Made by a program: the position numbers and the translations under genes | NCBI RefSeq assembly: GCF_002127325.2 | Contig: NC_035448.2 | Location: forward strand, 125,772,561 to 125,836,560 | Origin: Helianthus annuus | Taxonomy: Eukaryota; Streptophyta; Magnoliopsida; Asterales; Asteraceae | Direction of reading: 5' to 3' | DNA length: 64,000 nt | Part shown: positions 31,969 to 43,627 of the stretch, one piece after another | Position numbering within the stretch: the first letter of the stretch is position 1 | Layout: each line of letters starts with the position of its first letter | Notes under the pieces: generated by a model | Told to the model about the DNA's origin: nothing | Database searches by the model: none | What the model saw: only the letters and a program-made list of their open reading frames with translations

Positions 31969-34900
31969 TGTCAAACCCCGACCACGTAGGACAACAAACC
32001 GTGGCGGAAACGTCGGGGAGTGTTGCAACAGAAGCTATTGTTTCACAACCATGGGTACAAAAAGTGTTTTGTTTTATTGATAATAGTAAACATTACATTG
32101 TTTTAACACATAGAACAAACAAGTTTTATATCGTCTATCATCGTTATTATATCACTAAGGCCTCGTCCAGATCCTATGTGACGCATGCATCCTAGAAATC
32201 AATCAAGCATCAACACCTGAAACATATGTAAAAACTTAGTCAGCAAACAAATGCTGGCGAGTACATAGGTTTTATAAGAGTATCAGAATCATGGCTCGTT
32301 TATATGTTGCAGTACTTTATTAGACTACAAGAGTCAAAATACAAACCTTGTTTTGAAAAATGTATTGCAATATAGTTAACCAACTCAAATCAAGTTGATT
32401 ATAGTTTATAAAATCTCGTAGCCATGCTTCTTAACCCCAAAACATTTGTTTTAGAAAACCAACTTGTAAAATATCTTGTAAAAACTCGTTAAAAACTCGT
32501 ATAGTTTATATCTCTTAGAAAAACCTCGTTGTGTGACATCGTTTCAAAATCGTTTACCCAAGTGAACTAAATAACGCCACGATATGTAATGTGATGAAAA
32601 CACTTATATATAGGAAGTACCAGCGGCGTATCCACCAAGCTTTCATCACATTACACCCGTCCCGTTATCTAAACACTAACCAAAAACCAATCGTTTACCC
32701 AAATCGTTTAACTTGTTAAAATCGTTTCGAAATCGTTAACTCGTTTAAAATCGTTTAAATCATCCTCGTTTTAATTTGTGAAAAACTATTTATGGTCGTC
32801 TCGCTAACAACATTCAAACCTTCGTGACTCGATCACCTCGCTTCTCGCTTCTCGAATTAACAAACCACCAAAGGGTAAGTTAACAAACATCAGATTCAGT
32901 CACTACCTACAACCCCCACACATAACCATGGGTGTAGTAAAGTAACGGGATTTGTCAGATCCTATGGTACCATAACCTAATACTGGTCGGCTTGATCAAT
33001 GCTAATGAATGTCATTTGTTATGTAACTACAACCATCAAGTTTTGTTCACATTATTGAAATCGTTATTAGTTTAGTAAAAATCGTTTTAATCGTTTTTGA
33101 AATCATCGTTTAAACCTTGAAAACATTTCGTACATATGAATCACCCCAAAACATTTGAAAACAGTAAAATAGGGGAACTATGTACTCACATGAAGTGCAA
33201 AGTATCCTCGATCAATAGAACTCAAGCAAACTTAAGCAAACCAGAGAAATCAAGTAGCACCTAGTAATCGAACCACTAGTCAAACAATAGACACCTAAAT
33301 CGGACGATCGGACAGAATGAGGTCTTGTAAACCAAATGAGTGTTGGAACACATGTGATATGGTTTGACAAAGCCTACATCCTAAATCGGAACCTAACCTA
33401 AGTGCTTTCGACCATCGTGACCCATTAACGTTGCTTACGCTATTTTAACACGTCGTGCGCGCAAAAGCGTGTTCGAGACGTCTAACTAGTCCTATGACAA
33501 GTATTATATGCCTCTTTATGTTTAAATATGTTACATAATCAGTTACGTGGCAAAAGCTTAGGTTACATATGCTTAATTACCAATTATGCATGAAAAGGGT
33601 ATTTTGGTAATTTACCTAAGGCATATAAACTACTTATCATAAAACTACTTAAAACTAGCTGACCATAAGGTATAACCTCAGAAGGTTATCCCCTATGCTA
33701 CTATGGTCACTAAACATGTTTGGTCGGATCCTAATGATCGACCAAACGGGTCGTGTTCGAAAGTCTAAGCGGGTGTTTAGTCCGCTTGACTTACGACTTT
33801 ACATAAGCACTAATCTAAAAAGTGACGAGCTAAACATGCTAGAACATGTTTAGTTAAGTTAGAAAACAGGTTTTGATATCAAAACGAACGGTTTTGATAT
33901 CCTAGAGTAGTTTGGTTACAAAATACGCGAGAAAACGCATTTTGGCCGAAACTACGACTCGTCACTAAGCCTAGATAACGTGGAAATCAGTAGGTATAGT
34001 CACTAAGGACTATAACTATCATGATTACGCTCACGTTATGAAGTTCAAACGAACTTCGCGTTGACCATAAACTGGTCAAAGCAGAAAGTCAAACATAGTT
34101 TGACTTTAACGATAAAACGAATGAAAAGAACGAAAGAATACTTACAGAAGGTCCCCACAAGATTTGATTCCGATTTTTCTCTCAGGTAGGAAGCATATAC
34201 TTCCACTTAGAGAGCATAAATTAGATTTCAAATTGTGGGTTTTGAAGTGAAATGGATGGGGTATATATAGGATTTCTAGAACCATTAAGATCGTTCCTCG
34301 AAAACTGAGCTTTGATCTGGACCTTACATGTGTGCCCATGGTTTTCTAAAACCATGGGAGCCCCTAATGTGGACTACGTTCATTGAATACCAGCCCATGG
34401 TTTTGCAAAACCATGGGTGAAAACCATCAACACTTCAAAATGGACTAGGTTCACTGAATCTGCCAGAAATTTCAAAAATGGTCCCTACACTTGTAAAACT
34501 TGATTTTTTTTGGCACTTTTAAGCCCCGTTAACCCCATTTCAAGGATCTAAAATAAAGCGAAAGTATAGGGAACTTAAAATATGCTCATAAACATCTCGG
34601 ATGTCGGTTCGTTTGGTCGTACGGTTGCGTTATTCGCTTAATTACGACGGAAGTCGTAACAGACGCAAAAACGATCCAAATCAAGCGACGAATGGAATTT
34701 TCTTATGCCAAACACTATAATAAAATATTTTAGTGCTTACATAATTTTTTTTGGATGTCCGGATATATTCAGAACGTAAGATATGCGCGAAAATGCAAAC
34801 TTGTGCACTTTTTGACGCTTTTAGTCCCTATTGATCAATAAAGTTTATTTTAGCATACCGAACCCCTCAAAGCCTATTTCTAGGCTATGTAAAGGATGTT

Positions 34901-35295
34901 TAGGGTATGTTTAACTTATGATCAAGTTTCGGAATGTTCGTTACTATAAAAATCGGTATAGTTTCACAGTTTGACACAAATAGTCCCTGCGATCGAACAA
35001 ACTTGATTTCAACACACCAAACCATCCAAAACTTATTTATAAGTTATGTGGAGGTTATTTAAGGTATGTTAAGCCTATTTCACTATTCCAGAGTGTTTGT
35101 TGCATTAAACTGGTTATATTTACGCATCAGTGCGCGTATAACCTTCCAGAAGCGATTTAGAGCTTGAAATCGGAATCTAATTAAATTGCAAAATCACCAA
35201 ACACAAATACACACATAATAACACAAAAACACATATAATAACACCAAAGCACATTTTTTTATATTGAACCACGACTACAGAACACAGTTGTCACA
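31969..35295 (-). repeat. Element D 3' LTR (left on the plus strand)
   Basis: 3327 bp, TGTCAAACCCCG...GTTGTCACA. Non-coding. It includes the promoter module shared with 1-615 (TATA complement at 32605-32613), a 16-bp perfect palindrome GTTTTGATATCAAAAC (33870-33885), and two hairpins with CCCATGGTTTT/AAAACCATGGG arms (34335-34358 and 34394-34417). Confidence 0.93.
34335..34417 (-). repeat. Pair of identical-stem hairpins in the D LTR
   Basis: Two perfect 11-bp inverted repeats with 2-nt loops (CT and GC), 59 bp apart, embedded in a short direct repeat that includes GGACTA-x-GTTCA. In the other LTR the first is intact (41788-41811) and the second has one arm mismatch (41847-41870). Confidence 0.85.
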
Positions 35296-35312
35296 GTCTC
35301 CTCTACTTTAGG

Positions 35313-35331
35313 AAATTTCGTCCCGAAATTT
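35313..35331 (-). other. Conserved stem-loop upstream of the D polypurine tract
   Basis: On the element strand AAATTTCG-GGA-CGAAATTT, 17 nt from the LTR. The spacer contains AAAGTAGAGGAGAC, the polypurine tract. Confidence 0.9.
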
Positions 35332-36330
35332 TTAACTAGAGGAAGCTTGTGAAAACAAATGCGGATATTTCGCCTTCATCTGGTCCTCATGATCCCAAGT
35401 AAACTCTGGGCCACGTTTGGATTCCCAGCGAATTTTTACCAATCGAATCCGTTTGTTCTTCAACTATTTGAAAGTACGGTCCATGATCTCCACGGGTTTC
35501 TCCATAAAGTGCATCGTTTCATCGATTCGGATCTCGTCGAGAGAAATGTGAAGATCAGCGTCAGCTAAACATTTTCGCAAATTGGACATGTGAAAATTCG
35601 GGTGAATATCCCAAGCTCTGGAGGTAGCTCTAATCATATCCTCCAAAGTTTGAATCGTTCGCTCAGATTGACTATTTGTTTGGGGATGATAAGCAGTGCT
35701 TAGATTCAGTTTGGTTCCCAAAGCAGATTGCATGGTCTTACAAAAATGAGATGAAAATCGAGCATCATGATTAGAAATGATATCCAAAGGCACACCATGT
35801 CGTGATACAATCTCATCAACATAAATCTTTGCAAGTTTATCAGCAAATAGATCCTCGCGAATTGGAATAAAATGAGCTGATTTCGTTAATCGATCGATAA
35901 CAACCCAAATAACATCGTGACCTTTAGATATACGCGGTAGCTTAGTGATGAGATCCATCGCAAGGCTCTCCCACTTCCAAACCGGTATCTCTGGTTGTAC
36001 AAGCAAACCAGAAGGTCGTTGATGTTCAGCCTTGACTTTAAGACAAGTTAGGCATTTTGATACATACAAGGCAACATCCTTTTTCATACTAGGCCACTAG
36101 CACTGAGTACGAAGATCCTTGTACACTTTATCAGCACCAGGATGGATAGAATATCGAGACTTGTGAGATTCGTCCATTACCAAGGTGCGAAGATCGTCTT
36201 GTTTTGGAATCCACAAACGATCCTCGAAATAGAGCAACCCATCGTCCTTCGTTTCGAGTTTAAGCTCAAGCTGATGTAGTAATTCCGTACCCATCAAATT
36301 TTGTGAAACACAAAATTGCTGAGCTTGAAG
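35332..36330 (-). pseudogene. int: Element D integrase with chromodomain remnant
   Basis: The frame opens with the linker LELKLETKDDGLLYFEDRLW and the HHCC start (DESHKSRYSIHPG). A stop interrupts it at about 36097. It continues with LKCLTCLKVKAEH and MDLITKLPRISKG. At the second catalytic motif it reads ISNHDARFSS, with Asn where the catalytic Asp of SDxD should be. The Glu motif [12 protein letters not shown] is present. Directly after it about 100 residues are missing: the sequence jumps to DIHPNFHMSNLRKC and then the chromodomain-like EKPVEIMDRTFK, whose last part (to about 35345) is out of frame. The GPF/Y-like block is lost. Confidence 0.88.
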
Positions 36331-37337
36331 AACACGAGTTTGAAGATTAAATAGTGTTTGGAATGCTTCTTCTTGTTTGGGTCCCCACTCAAAAGGTTTA
36401 TTCCTTTTAGTTAAAGCAGTGAGTGGAACCGCGGTTTTTGAGAAGTTGAAATGAATTGACGATAATATCCAGCAAGACCAAGAGAAGATCGAATCTCTGT
36501 TGGTGTTGTTGGTGTATTCCAGTCTTTAATAGCAACAATATTGGATGAATCCACATGAATACCCTTCTCATTGACTATATGACCCAAGAATTGAACTTCT
36601 TTAAGCCAGAATTCACACTTGGAGAATTTAGCAAAAAGTTGTTCCTTCTTCAGGAGTTCCAATGTTAAGAGAAGGTGTTGCTCGTGCTCGGCTCGAGACT
36701 TCGAATAGACAAAAATATCGTCGATGAACACAATGATGAACTTGTCTAAATAAGGTTTATAGACCCTATTCATTAAGTCCATAAAGATGGCTGGAGCATT
36801 TGTCAAACCAAGAGGCATGACGGAGAACTCATAATGCCCATATCTTGTGCGGAAAGCAGTTTTGGAAATATCTTCTTCGAGAACATGAAGTTGATGATAC
36901 CCAGAACGCAGGTCGATCTTTGAAAAGCATGAAGCACCTTGCAGCTGATCAAAGAGATCATCAATTCGAGGTAGGGGATATTGATTCTTGACAGTAAGCT
37001 TATCAAGCCCACTATAATCGATACACATTCGAAAAGACCCATCTTTCTTTTTCACGAAGAAGACAGGGGCTCCCCAAGGTGAAAAGCTCGGACGGATGAA
37101 TCCTTTATCTGATAACTCTTGAAGCTGTTTCGATAACATTTGCATCTCTGATGGTGCAAGACGATAAGGTGCTTTCGCAATCGGGTTGGCATTGGGTACA
37201 AGGTCAAAATGAAACTGGACTTGACGAACTGGAGGTAAACCAGGCAGTTCGTCAGGAAACACCTCTGGATAATCCCGAACAATCGGAATATCCTGTATAC
37301 TCTTGCGCTTGTCTTTCTTCTCGGTGAGATGTGCCAT
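36331..37337 (-). pseudogene. pol: Element D reverse transcriptase, RNase H largely deleted
   Basis: About 308 codons of RT in one frame: [51 protein letters not shown], the active site [11 protein letters not shown] (Ile-Phe instead of the usual Ile-Leu after FIDD) and [17 protein letters not shown] frameshift near 36411 follows LAGYYRQF. Codons for the RNaseH entry (FEWGPKQEEAFQTL) then jump straight to a Gln/Val-rich linker ahead of integrase, so RNase H is essentially absent. Protease upstream is missing as well. The RT active site itself is intact. Confidence 0.88.
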
Positions 37338-37700
37338 GAAAGCAACATATCCTTTTCTTCAATAACTCTGAGGTTTTTGTTTCTTAAAAGAAACGGGCGT
37401 TTAAGGTTCTTGGGGAGATCACAAGTGATCATAAAAAAAATGACAAAACCACACGAGTGGTTTATTTTTGTATTGACATTATATGGTTGCATCAAACATT
37501 CATACAATTGCATTGGTTCACAAAAATAAAAACCACAAATTTTTTATTTATATAACAACCGCATTGTCTATAAATGTTAAAAGATAACAACCAGAGGAAA
37601 TACAAAATACTAATCGTTCGTTGCTGTATCGTTGATTGCCTCATTGATGTTATACAATCGTCCTCGTGCTGGATTCACGTTGACGTTTGCATTCGGGTTT
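37338..37700 (-). other. AT-rich filler between Gag and RT in element D
   Basis: About 360 bp with runs such as AAAAAAAATGAC and long AT-rich stretches, and no coding sense. It sits exactly where protease should be. Its origin is not recognised. Element B has an analogous replacement at the same place in its map. Confidence 0.6.
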
Positions 37701-38818
37701 GCATTAGCATTCGCGTTTGCATTCACCTGTCTTGGACAGTTGTTGCGGAAGTGACCAAACTCTCCACAGTTGAAACATGAACCCGGTGGGAATCTCGCAG
37801 CATTCCCCTAAACCGGAGCTTGAACCTGAGCAGCCTGATTCTGTCCCAGACGACAAATATTGGCCAAATGCCCAAGCTTACCACATGTCGTACATTGCTT
37901 ACAAGCTTGCTGTGCAACATGATGACCGTTGCAGCGAGCACAATGAGGTGCGGTAGCTGCATACGCCTTCTTCGCAGGAGGCTGAGCCGGTCGGTTCTGA
38001 TCAGTCTGTGCCGTAACAGCGAAATTCTGAGCATCCTTCCGCTTCCTTGACTTCTTTGTCGTCTCACCTTCCTTACCCTTACCCTTTTTCTTGTCTTTTC
38101 CAGAATCAGTCGCCTTCCTTTTATCACCCTTGCGGGTGAGTTTACCCTTCCTGACTTGAGATTCAGTTAGGGTAGCCGATAACTCGATTTCTTGACGAAG
38201 GGTAGTAGGATTAACACCGGTCACAATATCCAGCATAGAATCGGGTAGACCATCGATATATCTTCCGATTGCTTTCTCTGGTGGGGTAACCATGGTGGGA
38301 CACAATAGACTGAGTTCCTCAAAACGATCCGTGTACGCACGGTGTTCAGCCCCATCTTGCTTTAGATCGTCAAACTCTCGCTCCAAAGCCCGAATCTCGT
38401 GACGGGGACAAAACTCTTTCATCATGAGAGCCCGAAGCTCATCCCATGTTTGTGCCAATGCCACTTCGGCACCCCTATCGCGCATAACACCATTCCACCA
38501 GGTAAGCGCTCACTTCTCAAACACACTAGAGGCAAATTCAACCTTCCGCGCATTTGGACACTGGACTTGTGTGAATGTGCTCTCGATACTCTCAAACCAC
38601 TGCAAGAGCGCAGTTGTTCCTTGCGACCCAGAAAACTTTAGAGGCTTAGCAGAATTGAAGCTCTTGAAGTTGCACGGCGCATTGTTGTTATTATTATTGT
38701 TGTTGAATATCTCATGGACTTGGGTCACAACGCCTGGAAGCACAGCAGCCACTTGCTGAGAAACCAAGGCTGCGATTTCTTCAATAGTGAAAGATTGTGC
38801 TTCACATCGAGGAGGCAT
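37700..38818 (-). pseudogene. gag: Element D Gag
   Basis: Starts at ATG 38818 (MPPRCEAQSFTIEEIAALV), with a run of Asn codons near residue 40. Next come the Gag core (CNFKSFNSAKPLKFSG, LLQWFESIE), a stop around 38508-38512, then WDELRALMMKEFCPRHEIRALEREF and YTDRFEELSLLCPTMV. A Lys-rich linker follows, then a CHH-type unit (CARCNGHHVAQQAC), a CCHC knuckle (CTTCGKLGHLANIC), a stop at about 37808, and a further knuckle CFNCGEFGHFRNNC. This is the normal Tekay Gag layout with two stops. The (AAC)n microsatellite behind the Asn run is near 38680-38705. Confidence 0.85.
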
Positions 38819-39400
38819 TGTCTAATAAGGACATAAGAGAAACGAGTGAGGTTGAAAAGCAAAAGAGGTATTGAAAATACCATCGAAATACCAGAAAGGC
38901 GATCATTTGTTCGTTACCTCGAACAAACAAACGACACGTGGAGACTAATCAAAGTAAATGGATCAAAAATAATGTATCGCCGAAGACATGCTCGCCTACA
39001 AGTGGACACTCACCCCAAGAGTTCCTAGGTAAGAGTGACTGGTCCGATACTGCGGATTTGTACGCACACTCTAGCCTTAGACAGAAAACTCAGAGTACAG
39101 GCACCCACTCTTCCAGTTTGCACGTGTTCACACTATTTAGACCCAAACTTTGACGAGATTTTGAAAACTCAAAAGGGTTCAAAACCATATAACAGAGGGT
39201 TCAAAACCTAGTAATCAATCATCCTAGAACAGATGATTAGTTTTCAAAGCGGATTCGAACTTAGCGTTCCCATTGTGGTTATCACATAAGGATAGGTGAC
39301 GGTATTGTTTTAAAATCTAAACGCAAGAAACTTGCGTTAGGGTCCTAAAAGTTATAGTCTAGGTCAAAGCATTACTAATAACCTAATTCCCTATAACCAT
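38819..39400 (-). other. Element D 5' leader between primer site and gag
   Basis: About 580 bp without a supported gene, on the element strand between the primer-binding site and the gag start. It is AT-rich and contains no clear hairpin or repeat that I could recognise. Confidence 0.7.
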
Positions 39401-39414
39401 TGGCTCTGATACCA
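39401..39414 (-). other. Primer-binding site of element D (tRNA-iMet)
   Basis: On the minus strand TGGTATCAGAGCCA, 9 nt from the LTR edge at 39424. Confidence 0.95.
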
Positions 39415-39423
39415 ACTTTCTTA

Positions 39424-42400
39424 TGTCACACCCCGACCACGTAGGACAACAAACCGTGGCGGAAACGTTGGGGAGTGTTGCAACAGAAGCTATTGTTTCA
39501 CAACCATGGGTACAAAAGGTGTTTCGTTTTATTGATAATATTAAACATTACATTGTTTCAACACATAGAACAAACAAGTTTTATATCGTCTATCATCGTT
39601 ATTATGTCACTAAGGCCTCGTCCAGATCCTATGTGACGCATGCATCCTAGAAATCAATCAAGCATCAACACCTGAAACATATGTGAAAACTTAGTCAGCA
39701 AACAAATGCTGGCGAGTACATAGGTTTTATAAGAGTATCAGAATCATGGCTCGTTTATATGTTGCAGTACTTTATTAGACTACAAGAGTCAAAATACAAA
39801 CCTTGTTTTGAAAAATGTATTGTAGCATAGTTAACCAACTCAAATCAAGTTGATTATAGTTTATAAAATCTCGTAGCCATGCTTCTTAACCCCAAAACAT
39901 TTGTTTTAGAAAACCAACTTGTAAAATATCTTGTAAAAACTCGTTAAAAACTCGTATAGTTTATATCTCTTAGAAAAACCTCCTTGTGTGACATCGTTTC
40001 AAAATCGTTCACCCAAGTGAACTAAATAACGCCACGATATGTAATGTGATGAAAACACTTATATATAGGAAGTACCAGCGGCGTATCCACCACGCTTTCA
40101 TCACATTACACCCGTCCCGTTATCTAAACACTAACCAAAAACCAATCGTTTACCTAAATCGTTTAACTTGTTAAAATCGTTTCGAAATCGTTAACTCGTT
40201 TAAAATCGTTTAAATCATCCTCGTTTTAATTTGTGAAAAACTTATGGTCGTCTCGCTAACAACATTCAAACCTTCGTGACTCGATCACCTCGCTTCTCGC
40301 TTCTCGAATTAACAAACCACCAAAGGGTAAGTTAACAAACATCAGATTCAGTCGCTACCCACAACCCCCACACATAACCATGGGTGTAGTAAAGTAACAG
40401 GATTTGTCAGATCCTATGGTACCATAACCTAATACTGGTCGGCTTGATCAATGCTAATAAATGTCATTTGTTATTTAACTACAACCATCAAGTTTTGTTC
40501 ACATTATTGAAATCGTTATTAGTTTAGTAAAAATCGTTTTAATCGTTTTTGAAATCATCGTTTAAACCTTGAAAACATTTCGTACATATGAATCACCCCA
40601 AAACATTTGAAAACAGTAAAATAGGGGAACTATGTACTCACATGAAGTGCAAAGTATCCTCGATCAATAGAACTCAAGCAAACATAAGCAAACCAGAGAA
40701 ATCAAGTAGCACCTAGTAATCGAACCACTAGTCAAACAATAGACACCTAAATCGGACGATCGGACAGAATTAAGTCTTGTAAACCAAATGAGTGTTGGAA
40801 CACATGTGATATGGTTTGACAAAGCCTACATCCTAAATCGGAACCTAACCTAAGTGCTTTCGACCCATCGTGACCCACTAACGTAGCTTACGCTACTTTA
40901 ACGCGTCGTGCGCGCAAAAGCGCGTTCGAGACGTCTAACTAGTCCTATGACAAGTATTATATGCCTCTTTATGTTTAAATATGTTACATAATCAGTTACG
41001 TGGCAAAAGCTTGGGTTACATATGCTTAATTACCAATTATGCATGAAAAGGGTATTTTGGTAATTTACCTAAGGCATATAAACTACTTATCATAAAACTA
41101 CTTAAAACTAGGTGACCATAAGGTATAACCTCGGAAGGTTATCCCCTATGCTACTATGGTCACTAAACATGTTTGGTCGGATCCTAATGATCGACCAAAC
41201 GGGTCGTGTTTGAAAGTCTAAGCGGGTGTTTAGTCCGCTTGACTTACGACTTTACATAAGCACTAATCTAAAAGGTGACGAGCTAAACATGCTAGAACAT
41301 GTTTACTTAAGTTAGAAAACAGGGTTTGATATCAAAACAAACGGTTTTGATATCCTAGAGTAGTTTGGTTACAAAATACGCGAGAAAACGCATTTTGGCC
41401 GAAACTACGACTCGTCACTGAGCCTAGATAACGTGGAAATCAGTAGGTATAGTCACTAAGGACTATAACTATCGTGATTACGCTCACGTTATGAAGTTCA
41501 AACGAACTTCGCGTTGACCATAAACTGGTCAAAGCAGAAAGTCAAACACAGTTTGACTTTAACGATAAAACGAATGAAAAGAACGAAAGAATACTTACAG
41601 AAGGTCCCTGCAAGATTTGATTCTGATTTTTCTCTCAGGTAGGAAGCATATGCTTCCACTTAGAGAGCATAAATCAGATTTCAAATTGTGGGTTTTGAAG
41701 TGAAATGGATGGGGTATATATAAGATTTCTAGAACCGGTAAGATCGTTCCTCGAAAACTGAGCTTTGATCTGGACCTTACATGTGTACCCATGGTTTTCT
41801 AAAACCATGGGAGCCCCTAATGTGGACTATGTTCATTGAATACCAGCCCTTGGTTTTGCAAAACCATGGGTGAAAACCATCAACACTTCAAAATGGACTA
41901 GGTTCATTGAATCTGCCAGAAATTTCAAAAATGGTCCCTACACTTGTAAAACTTGATTTTTTTGGCACTTTTAAGCCCCGTTAACCCCATTTCAAGGATC
42001 TAAAATAAAGTTAAAGTATAGGCAACTTAAAATATGCTCAAAAACATCTCGGATGTCGGTTCGTTTGGTCGTACGGTTGCGTTATTCGCTTAATTACGAC
42101 GGAAGTCGTAACAGACGCAAAAACGATCCAAATCAAGCGACGAATGGAATTTTCTTATGCCAAACACTATAATAAAATATTTTAGTGCTTAAATAATTTT
42201 TTTTGGATGTCCGGATATATTCAGAACGTAAGATATGCGCGAAAATGCAAACTTGTGCACTTTTTGACGCTTTTAGTCCCTATTGATCAATAAAGTTTAT
42301 TTTAGCATACCGAACCCCTCAAAGCCTATTTCTAGGCTATGTAAAGGATGTTTAGGGTATGTTTAACTTATGATCAAGTTCCGGAATTTTTGTTACTATA

Positions 42401-42747
42401 AAAATCGGTATAGTTTCACAGTTTGACACAAATAGTCCCTGCGATCGAACAAACTTGATTTCAACACACCAAACCATCCAAAACTTATTTCTAAGTTATG
42501 TGGAGGTTATTTAAGGTATGTTAAGCCTATTTCACTATTCCGGAGTGTTTGTTGCATTAAACTGGTTATATTTACGCATCAGTGCGCGTATAACCTTCTA
42601 GAAGCGATTTAGAGCTTGAAATCGGAATCTAATTAAATTGAAAAATCACCAAACACAAATACGCACATAATAACACAAAAACACATATAATAACACCAAA
42701 GCACATTGTTTTATATTGAACCACGACTACAGAACACAGTTGTCACA
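39424..42747 (-). repeat. Element D 5' LTR (right on the plus strand)
   Basis: 3324 bp, TGTCACACCCCG...GTTGTCACA, colinear with the left LTR. The promoter module on the element strand has its TATA complement at 40059-40067, about 2.7 kb into the LTR. A second AT-rich TATATATA run lies near 41714. Confidence 0.93.
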
Positions 42748-43627
42748 CCACTCACATATGTCATCCGACCGGATGACCATCCGACCGGATGGCCATCCGA
42801 TCATGTGACTGATCTGACACTTGCACGATTCTTGTATGCTGTCCGATGCTTATCTATTGTACTCTAATCAGGCTAATCCTAAGAGCTCCCTTTGATCCAA
42901 TAACAGTGTTATTGTTAAGCAATCACTGTGAGTATACTTGATCCCTTTACGTTTTAAACTTTTGGGATGCAACATGTATTCTATGAAACTTGAAACTTGA
43001 TACTTTTGAATCTAAACTCTATCCTCTGTGAATGTGAAACTTGTGATTCTTGATTCTTGACTCTTTATGCTATGTGAACGTTTAATCCTTGTGTGTAGTT
43101 CCGCCTTAACAATAGTAGAGCTATAGGAAGATGCACCTCCCCGTTATTCTTGGGGGTATTGTTAGGAGGATTCTAGTTTTCCTTGAGTCTTGGGAAAACA
43201 CCTAAAGCATCGGGACACTTGGGCTATCACTTGGACTGCGAACACTAGCATGGCTGAAACTATTTTTATCGTTTACATGATTGATATGAGTTCTTTTAAT
43301 CTATTACGCTATATATTCAAACTTGTATACTCGCCAGTACATTCTTGTACTGACTTTATTTTAATACATGTTGCAGGTTGATAGGATGCTGATTCTCAAG
43401 AAAACAAGCTAGGATTGATGCTTAGAAACTCGCCTAGTTAATCTAGAAACTTGAAACAATGTTTGTTGTTGTATTTTGTACTTTGGTTTTGTGGTTGATG
43501 TTTTAGACATTGTTATCATGAAACTTAACTAATTACTATTGAAACTATTAGTGTTATGGAAACTCTCGAGCAATCTGAACGCTTAGTGCCGCACCCCTAT
43601 GTTTCCGCCATCGGTTGGGGTGTGACA
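42748..43627 (+). repeat. LTR L3 of family A, right part, with the intact LTR end
   Basis: Continuation of L3 after D. It passes the point where L1 and L2 are cut (…TTTAATAC at 43367) and runs to GGTTGGGGTGTGACA at 43627, the only complete 3' end of this LTR type in the window. LINE sequence follows at 43628; CTTTC (43628-43632) should be the right-hand target duplication. Confidence 0.88.

Larger units (their letters stand above)
31969..42747 (-). mobile_element. Element D: Tekay-type Ty3/gypsy with internal deletions
   Basis: 10,779 bp on the minus strand. LTRs are 3327 bp (31969-35295) and 3324 bp (39424-42747), TSD CCACT, tRNA-iMet primer site 39401-39414, pre-LTR stem-loop 35313-35331. 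The internal part (35296-39423) has gag, RT, a remnant of RNase H, and integrase with chromodomain, but no protease and almost no RNase H. I estimate 1-2% divergence between LTRs from the parts compared by eye, so it lies between B and C in age. Its integrase has lost a catalytic Asp, so it cannot have moved itself in its present form. Confidence 0.93.

Noticed and set aside
31860..32195. Plus-strand frame crossing the left edge of element D
   Set aside because: It spans the L3/D insertion boundary and is therefore a chance fusion.
38675..38710. AAT/AAC microsatellite in D gag as a regulatory repeat
   Set aside because: It encodes an Asn run inside the Gag frame and is a simple microsatellite.
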